Shown in pieces: positions 5,890-9,203 of a stretch of 9,203 bases of DNA. The number at the start of each line of letters is the position of its first letter. The first letter of the stretch is position 1. The notes under the pieces were generated by a model. It did not search any database and was not told the origin of the DNA. It worked only from the letters and a program-made list of their open reading frames with translations. The translations under genes and the position numbers were made by a program. The DNA comes from Bacteroidaceae bacterium (GTDB taxonomy: Bacteria; Bacteroidota; Bacteroidia; Bacteroidales; Bacteroidaceae), in the NCBI GenBank assembly GCA_900771425.1, contig CAAGNV010000044.1, forward strand, positions 1 to 9,203. Reading direction: 5' to 3'.

Positions 5890-5997
5890 AAACGCAGCCA
5901 AATCTTCGGGCAATAAGATTTGGTTCTTCGGCCGATAAGATTTGGTTCTTATGGCGATAAGATTTGGTTCTTCAGACACGAAGATATGGCTGCGTTT
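5890..5997. repeat. Three 22-bp repeats enclosed by a 19-bp inverted repeat
   Basis: Three units sharing the exact 16-mer ATAAGATTTGGTTCTT start at 5913, 5935 and 5957. They are enclosed by an inverted repeat, 5890-5908 with 5979-5997, complementary at 18 of 19 positions (mismatch A5901/A5986). The arms are themselves diverged copies of the unit core (AAGATTTGG-like). As RNA this would fold into one long stem with an internal repeat-rich loop. The array lies between two divergent promoters. It resembles a REP/BIME-like palindromic repeat or a regulator-binding array; its family is not known to me. Confidence 0.75.
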
Positions 5998-6023
5998 CCT
6001 ATAGGTGGCATTTCGCAAAAAGG

Positions 6024-6049
6024 AAATATTACAAAAATCCTATTTTTGG
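6024..6049 (+). repeat. 26-bp direct repeat, right copy
   Basis: Starts AAATATTACAAAAATCC; partner of 5762-5787 (23 of 26 identical). No ORF or recombinase lies between the two copies, so any mobility would need functions in trans. Confidence 0.6.
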
Positions 6050-6137
6050 TGATGGATGAAAAGTGCAGTTTGAGTGGATCGATGTACTCGGTTTTGTCAT
6101 CATCTTTCATGTGCGAGGCAAGACCCAAACATACGTG

Positions 6138-6166
6138 ACACTTATTATATAATATATATAAGGTGT
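6138..6166. repeat. AT-rich hairpin related to a segment of the ncRNA
   Basis: ACACTTAT (6138-6145) pairs with ATAAGGTGT (6158-6166) with one bulge, across an AT-only centre. The right part, TATAATATATATAAGGTGTA (6148-6167), is nearly identical to 248-267 within the ncRNA, where the same motif forms one side of a hairpin. Not followed by a T-run, so not an ordinary terminator. Confidence 0.5.
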
Positions 6167-6197
6167 AAGCGAAAATGTACGCTTCGAAGCGAAAATG
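6167..6197. promoter_or_regulatory. Operator-like palindrome within direct repeats
   Basis: AAGCGAAAATG occurs at 6167-6177 and 6187-6197, spaced exactly 20 bp (about two helical turns). Overlapping the second copy is the perfect 12-bp palindrome CGCTTCGAAGCG (6180-6191). The block ends 40 bp before the -33 box of the ATPase promoter, a natural place for an activator or repressor site. Confidence 0.5.
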
Positions 6198-6237
6198 CAA
6201 AAAAAACACTTTTTTATGAAAAATTTGCAAACTCAAC

Positions 6238-6268
6238 TTTGCAAATAGAAATATTTTTACTAACTTTG
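6238..6268 (+). promoter_or_regulatory. Promoter of the ATPase gene
   Basis: TTTG (6238-6241), a 19-bp spacer, then TAACTTTG (6261-6268): a full match to the Bacteroidetes consensus. The 5' leader would be about 80 nt and carries a 6-bp hairpin, TCTGGT/ACCGGA (6304-6309/6315-6320), with one G-U pair. No alternative start codon fits better than 6353. Confidence 0.8.
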
Positions 6269-6352
6269 CAGCCGAAAAGAAAATAATGTGCTTTTTTTAG
6301 CGCTCTGGTAATAAACCGGACTGACAAGAAAACATTAAATAAACGAAAAGAT

Positions 6353-7534
6353 ATGGAGTCATTTTTCCGCACGCACAAGTATTTAGTAGAACACTTAGGA
6401 CCAACTGTCCGTCGCGACCTTATGGATGAAATCGATTGGAAAAAACGCATGATCGGCATCAAGGGAGCACGCGGAGTCGGTAAGACTACTTTCCTCTTGC
6501 AGTATGCTCAAGAAAATTATTCGCCTGACGACCATCAGTGCTTGTACATCAACACAAACAACTTCTACATCCAGAACACAGGAATCACTTCATTCGCAGA
6601 GGAATTTTACCACAACGGAGGTAAGGTTCTGCTTATTGACCAAGTATTCAAACAGCCCGACTGGAGTACTCAGCTGCGAGAGTGCTACGACCGTTTCCCA
6701 GGATTGAAGATTATCTTTACAGGTTCGAGCGTGATGCGACTCAAGGAGGAAAATCCAGAACTAGGCGGCATCGTCACGAGCTACAACCTGCGTGGATTCT
6801 CGTTCCGTGAGTTCCTCAACCTGAAGACCGGACTCCATATCCCATCATACAAACTCGACGACATCGTAAACAATCATACAAAGATAGCTCAGGACATACT
6901 GAGCAAGGTTAATCCTCGCCAGTACTTCGTTGACTATCTGCATCATGGATTCTATCCGTTCTTCCTCGAACCACAGAATTACAGCGAGAACTTGCTGAAG
7001 ACCATGAATATGATGATAGAGGTTGACATACTGCAACTGAAACAGATAGAATTGAAGTATCTGCCTAAGTTGAAACTCTTGTTCTACCTTCTCACCAGCA
7101 GCGGATGCAGCGTGCCAAACGTAAGTCAGCTGGCACAGGAATTGGGTATGAGTCGCGCCACCGTCATGAACTATATAAAATACTTGATGGATGCACGACT
7201 TGTAAACATGATTTACAGCAAAGGCGATGAGTTCCCAAAGAAACCTTCACGCGTATTGCTACACAACTCAAACCTCATGTATAGCTTCTACCCACGCCGA
7301 TTCGAGGAGCACGATGTACTTGAGACATTCTTCTGTAACAGCCTTTGGAAAGACCACGAGGTAAATAAGGCAGGTAGCATCTACTCGTTCATCATCGATG
7401 GCGACAAAGAGTTCCGCATTGCCGAGCATGGTACACGCCTCAAGAGTAAGTCAAAGACATTCTTTGCTGTCAACCAGATGGAAATCGGTGAAGGCAACCA
7501 GATTCCGCTTTGGCTCTTCGGTTTCTTGTACTAA
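6353..7534 (+). CDS. AAA family ATPase of the AAA_14 / DUF4143-like group, with Gln in Walker B
   Basis: A 393-residue cytoplasmic protein without signal peptide or membrane segment. Walker A is GARGVGKT (38-45). The Walker B strand VLLIDQ (92-97) has Asp96 followed by Gln97, where related ATPases carry Glu; codons GAC CAA are unambiguous. A sensor-like strand, IIFTGSS (120-126), and the family-typical YNLRGFSFREFL (144-155) follow. A winged-helix segment (about 250-290) contains SQLAQELGMSRATVMNYIKYL. The C-terminal region ends in GNQIPLWLFGFLY, resembling the conserved tail of Bacteroidetes relatives, where a PD-(D/E)XK-like fold has been suggested for DUF4143. Physiological roles of this group are poorly known. 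The leader is A-rich with no Shine-Dalgarno site, as in its neighbours. It is preceded by its own promoter and operator-like sequence. The family assignment is secure; whether it hydrolyses ATP is open because of Gln97. Confidence 0.9.
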   Translation: MESFFRTHKYLVEHLGPTVRRDLMDEIDWKKRMIGIKGARGVGKTTFLLQYAQENYSPDDHQCLYINTNNFYIQNTGITSFAEEFYHNGGKVLLIDQVFKQPDWSTQLRECYDRFPGLKIIFTGSSVMRLKEENPELGGIVTSYNLRGFSFREFLNLKTGLHIPSYKLDDIVNNHTKIAQDILSKVNPRQYFVDYLHHGFYPFFLEPQNYSENLLKTMNMMIEVDILQLKQIELKYLPKLKLLFYLLTSSGCSVPNVSQLAQELGMSRATVMNYIKYLMDARLVNMIYSKGDEFPKKPSRVLLHNSNLMYSFYPRRFEEHDVLETFFCNSLWKDHEVNKAGSIYSFIIDGDKEFRIAEHGTRLKSKSKTFFAVNQMEIGEGNQIPLWLFGFLY

Positions 7535-7552
7535 ATAGATAATAGGCTATTC

Positions 7553-7606
7553 TTATGGGGGCTATGGGGCTTATAAGTCCAATAAGTCCCATTCGTCTTA
7601 TTAGCC
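7553..7606 (+). repeat. 9-bp phased repeat and hairpin between the ATPase and PFOR genes
   Basis: Six consecutive 9-mers: TTATGGGGG, CTATGGGGC, TTATAAGTC, CAATAAGTC, CCATTCGTC, TTATTAGCC. The first two are inverted relative to the later ones, so the block folds: TGGGGCTTAT (7565-7574) with ATAAGTCCCA (7582-7591) is a 10-bp stem with one G-U, and GGCTA/TAGCC (7545-7549/7602-7606) closes it. No T-run follows, so it is a weak terminator at best. The AGTCCCATT unit (7585-7592 area) is shared with 3112-3156. Confidence 0.65.
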
Positions 7607-7662
7607 ACATCCTAATAAAAACTCTAAAGAACTCAAACTTATACATACACATAACAAACACT

Positions 7663-9203
7663 ATGGCAAACGAAAAGAAATTTATTACCTGTGATGGTAA
7701 TCAAGCAGCTGCGCACATAGCATATATGTTCTCAGAGGTAGCTGCAATCTATCCAATCACTCCTTCGTCTCCAATGGCAGAGCACGTTGACGAGTGGGCA
7801 GTCGCTGGACGTAAGAACCTCTTCGGCGACACAGTTAGCGTTCAGGAAATGCAGTCTGAAGCAGGTGCTGCCGGCGCAGTACACGGAAGCCTTCAGGCAG
7901 GTGCGCTCACAACTACATTTACCGCATCACAAGGACTTCTCCTCATGATACCTAACATGTACAAGATTGCGGGCGAACTGCTTCCAAGCGTGTTCCACGT
8001 AAGTGCACGTACTGTTGCAAGCCACTCTCTCTGTATCTTCGGTGACCACAGCGATGTCATGGCATGCCGCCAGACCGGTTTCGCCATGTTGGCAGAAGGC
8101 AGTGTACAGGAAGTGATGGACCTCAGTGCCGTTGCTCACCTCGCAGCAATCAAGTGCCGCGTTCCGTTTATCAACTTCTTCGACGGTTTCCGTACTTCAC
8201 ATGAGTACCAGAAGATTGAACAGATGGACATGGAAGACCTCCGTCCACTCGTAGATATGCAGGCTGTTTCAGAGTTCCGCTCACGCGCACTCTCACCAGA
8301 GCATCCACAGGCAAAGGGTATGGCTGAAAACCCAGAGACATTCTTCTCTCACCGCGAGTCTTGCAACCCTTATTACGACGCAGTACCAGCAGCAGTAGAA
8401 GAATACATGGCTGCTATCTCGAAGATTACAGGTCGCGAATATAAACTCTTCTCATACTACGGAGCAGAAGATGCAGAGTCAGTCATCATCATGATGGGTT
8501 CTGCTACTGAGGCTGCCCGCGAGGCCATCGACTATGCTAACGCCAACGGCAAGAAGTATGGTATGGTCAGCGTTCACCTCTATCGCCCATTCTCAAAGAA
8601 GCACCTCCTTGCAGCAGTTCCAAAGACTTGCAAGCGCATCGCAGTTCTCGATCGTACCAAGGAACCAGGCGCAAGCTGCGAACCACTTCACCTCGACGTT
8701 AAGGATGCATTCTACGGAACAGAAAACGCTCCGGTTATCGTTGGCGGTCGTTACGGTCTCGGTAGTTCTGACGTTACTCCTACAACAATCCTTTCTGTTT
8801 ACGAGAACCTCGAACTCCCAGAACCAAAAGACCACTTTACTCTCGGTATCGTTGATGACGTTACATTCACTTCACTCCCATTGAAGGAAGAGATGGCTCT
8901 CGGTGGCGAAGGTATCTTCGAAGCTAAGTTCTTCGGACTTGGTGCTGACGGTACAGTAGGTGCAAACAAAAACTCTGTCAAGATCATCGGTGACAACACT
9001 AACAAGTATTGCCAGGCTTACTTCTCTTACGACTCAAAGAAGTCAGGTGGCTTCACTTGCTCACACCTCCGCTTCGGTGATACACCAATCCGTTCAACAT
9101 ATCAGATTAAGACTCCTAACTTCGTTGCTTGTCACGTTCAGGCTTACCTCCGTATGTACGACGTAACTCGTGGTCTTCGCGAGAACGGTACATTCCTCCT
9201 CAA
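7663..9203 (+). CDS. nifJ: Pyruvate:ferredoxin (flavodoxin) oxidoreductase, 5' part, cut by the right edge
   Basis: The first 513 codons of an enzyme usually near 1180-1200 residues. It oxidatively decarboxylates pyruvate to acetyl-CoA and CO2, reducing ferredoxin, in the cytoplasm; central to anaerobic energy metabolism. Domain I carries YPITPSSP (30-37), QEMQSEAGAAGAVHGSLQAG (61-80) and TASQGLLLMIPNMYKIAGE (87-105). Thr33, Glu66 and Arg116 correspond, with a constant offset of two, to Thr31, Glu64 and Arg114 of the Desulfovibrio africanus enzyme, which bind pyruvate or thiamine diphosphate. Domain II starts near 272 (SVIIMMGSATEAAREA), and domain III (gamma-like) near 410 with GLGADGTVGANKNSVKIIG. 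The 2[4Fe-4S] ferredoxin and C-terminal thiamine domains lie beyond the window. The start is the only ATG before the conserved block; the leader is A-rich with no Shine-Dalgarno site. Codon use is narrow (CTC, GGT, GTT, CGT/CGC), as expected of a highly expressed gene. No promoter consensus appears in the 128-bp gap. Confidence 0.96.
   Translation, partial: MANEKKFITCDGNQAAAHIAYMFSEVAAIYPITPSSPMAEHVDEWAVAGRKNLFGDTVSVQEMQSEAGAAGAVHGSLQAGALTTTFTASQGLLLMIPNMYKIAGELLPSVFHVSARTVASHSLCIFGDHSDVMACRQTGFAMLAEGSVQEVMDLSAVAHLAAIKCRVPFINFFDGFRTSHEYQKIEQMDMEDLRPLVDMQAVSEFRSRALSPEHPQAKGMAENPETFFSHRESCNPYYDAVPAAVEEYMAAISKITGREYKLFSYYGAEDAESVIIMMGSATEAAREAIDYANANGKKYGMVSVHLYRPFSKKHLLAAVPKTCKRIAVLDRTKEPGASCEPLHLDVKDAFYGTENAPVIVGGRYGLGSSDVTPTTILSVYENLELPEPKDHFTLGIVDDVTFTSLPLKEEMALGGEGIFEAKFFGLGADGTVGANKNSVKIIGDNTNKYCQAYFSYDSKKSGGFTCSHLRFGDTPIRSTYQIKTPNFVACHVQAYLRMYDVTRGLRENGTFLL

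Noticed and set aside
5890..5997. CRISPR array
   Set aside because: The units are 22 bp with no distinct 30-40 bp spacers, the variable part is only 6 bp, and no cas genes are in view.
5762..6049. Insertion sequence
   Set aside because: There are flanking direct repeats and internal inverted repeats but no transposase ORF, and the interior is below 300 bp; at most a non-autonomous element.
6126..6133. Minus-strand TATGTTTG as a promoter -7 box
   Set aside because: No -33 box lies at a suitable distance, the surroundings are AT-only hairpin sequence, and no gene follows leftward before the repeat element.
5767..6236. Overlapping small ORFs on both strands with IWFFR- or NQIL-like peptide repeats
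   Set aside because: The peptide repeats arise from the 22-bp array and its inverted repeat; the frames are crossed by promoter and operator-like elements and lack start signals.
7565..7591. Rho-independent terminator of the ATPase gene
   Set aside because: The stem is good but is followed by CATCCTAATAAAA with no T-run on the plus strand; described as a folded repeat instead.

Overview
The window reads as a chromosomal segment of a Bacteroidales bacterium, most likely Prevotellaceae (Prevotella/Segatella). The support is Bacteroidetes-type promoters (TTTG, 19-bp spacer, TAnnTTTG), A-rich leaders mostly without Shine-Dalgarno sites, a lipoprotein with an acidic surface-export signal after its cysteine, a GH35 enzyme ending in a discoidin-like domain, and an AAA ATPase ending in the GNxIPLWLFGFLY tail typical of Bacteroidetes members. 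The genus is inferred.

Bases 1-1090 hold no convincing protein gene. On the minus strand, a promoter at 434-464 fires into a structured stretch of about 306 nt that ends in a three-way-junction fold plus a U7 tract (125-131). This looks like a stand-alone non-coding RNA. Left of it, a perfect 11-bp hairpin abuts a second leftward promoter (17-47) that serves a gene outside the window. Right of it are two unrelated repeat arrays of 21-bp (644-727) and 22-bp (905-990) period.

Bases 1091-5650 are a minus-strand cluster. A secreted GH35 beta-galactosidase (3160-5613) has its own -7 element, a secreted thioredoxin-fold protein (1881-3095) follows after 64 bp, and a tyrosine-rich surface lipoprotein (1091-1765) with its own -7 element and a good terminator comes last. 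The likely theme is envelope-located carbohydrate use and redox or protein maintenance; functional linkage is inferred from order only.

Bases 5651-6352 form a divergent intergenic region dense in repeats and regulatory signals: a composite element with a 19-bp inverted repeat enclosing three 22-bp units, bracketed by imperfect 26-bp direct repeats; an AT-rich hairpin sharing sequence with the ncRNA; a 12-bp palindrome inside 20-bp-spaced direct repeats; and a textbook promoter for the plus-strand ATPase (6353-7534). That ATPase has an intact Walker A but Gln in place of the usual Walker B Glu.

After a 9-bp-phased intergenic repeat, related to one between the GH35 and thioredoxin genes, comes the 5' part (513 codons) of pyruvate:ferredoxin oxidoreductase, cut by the right edge. 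I see no CRISPR array, transposase, tRNA or rRNA. The most interesting items are the candidate ncRNA and the four helically phased or 9-bp-phased intergenic repeat types. All were found by eye and need genome-wide searches.
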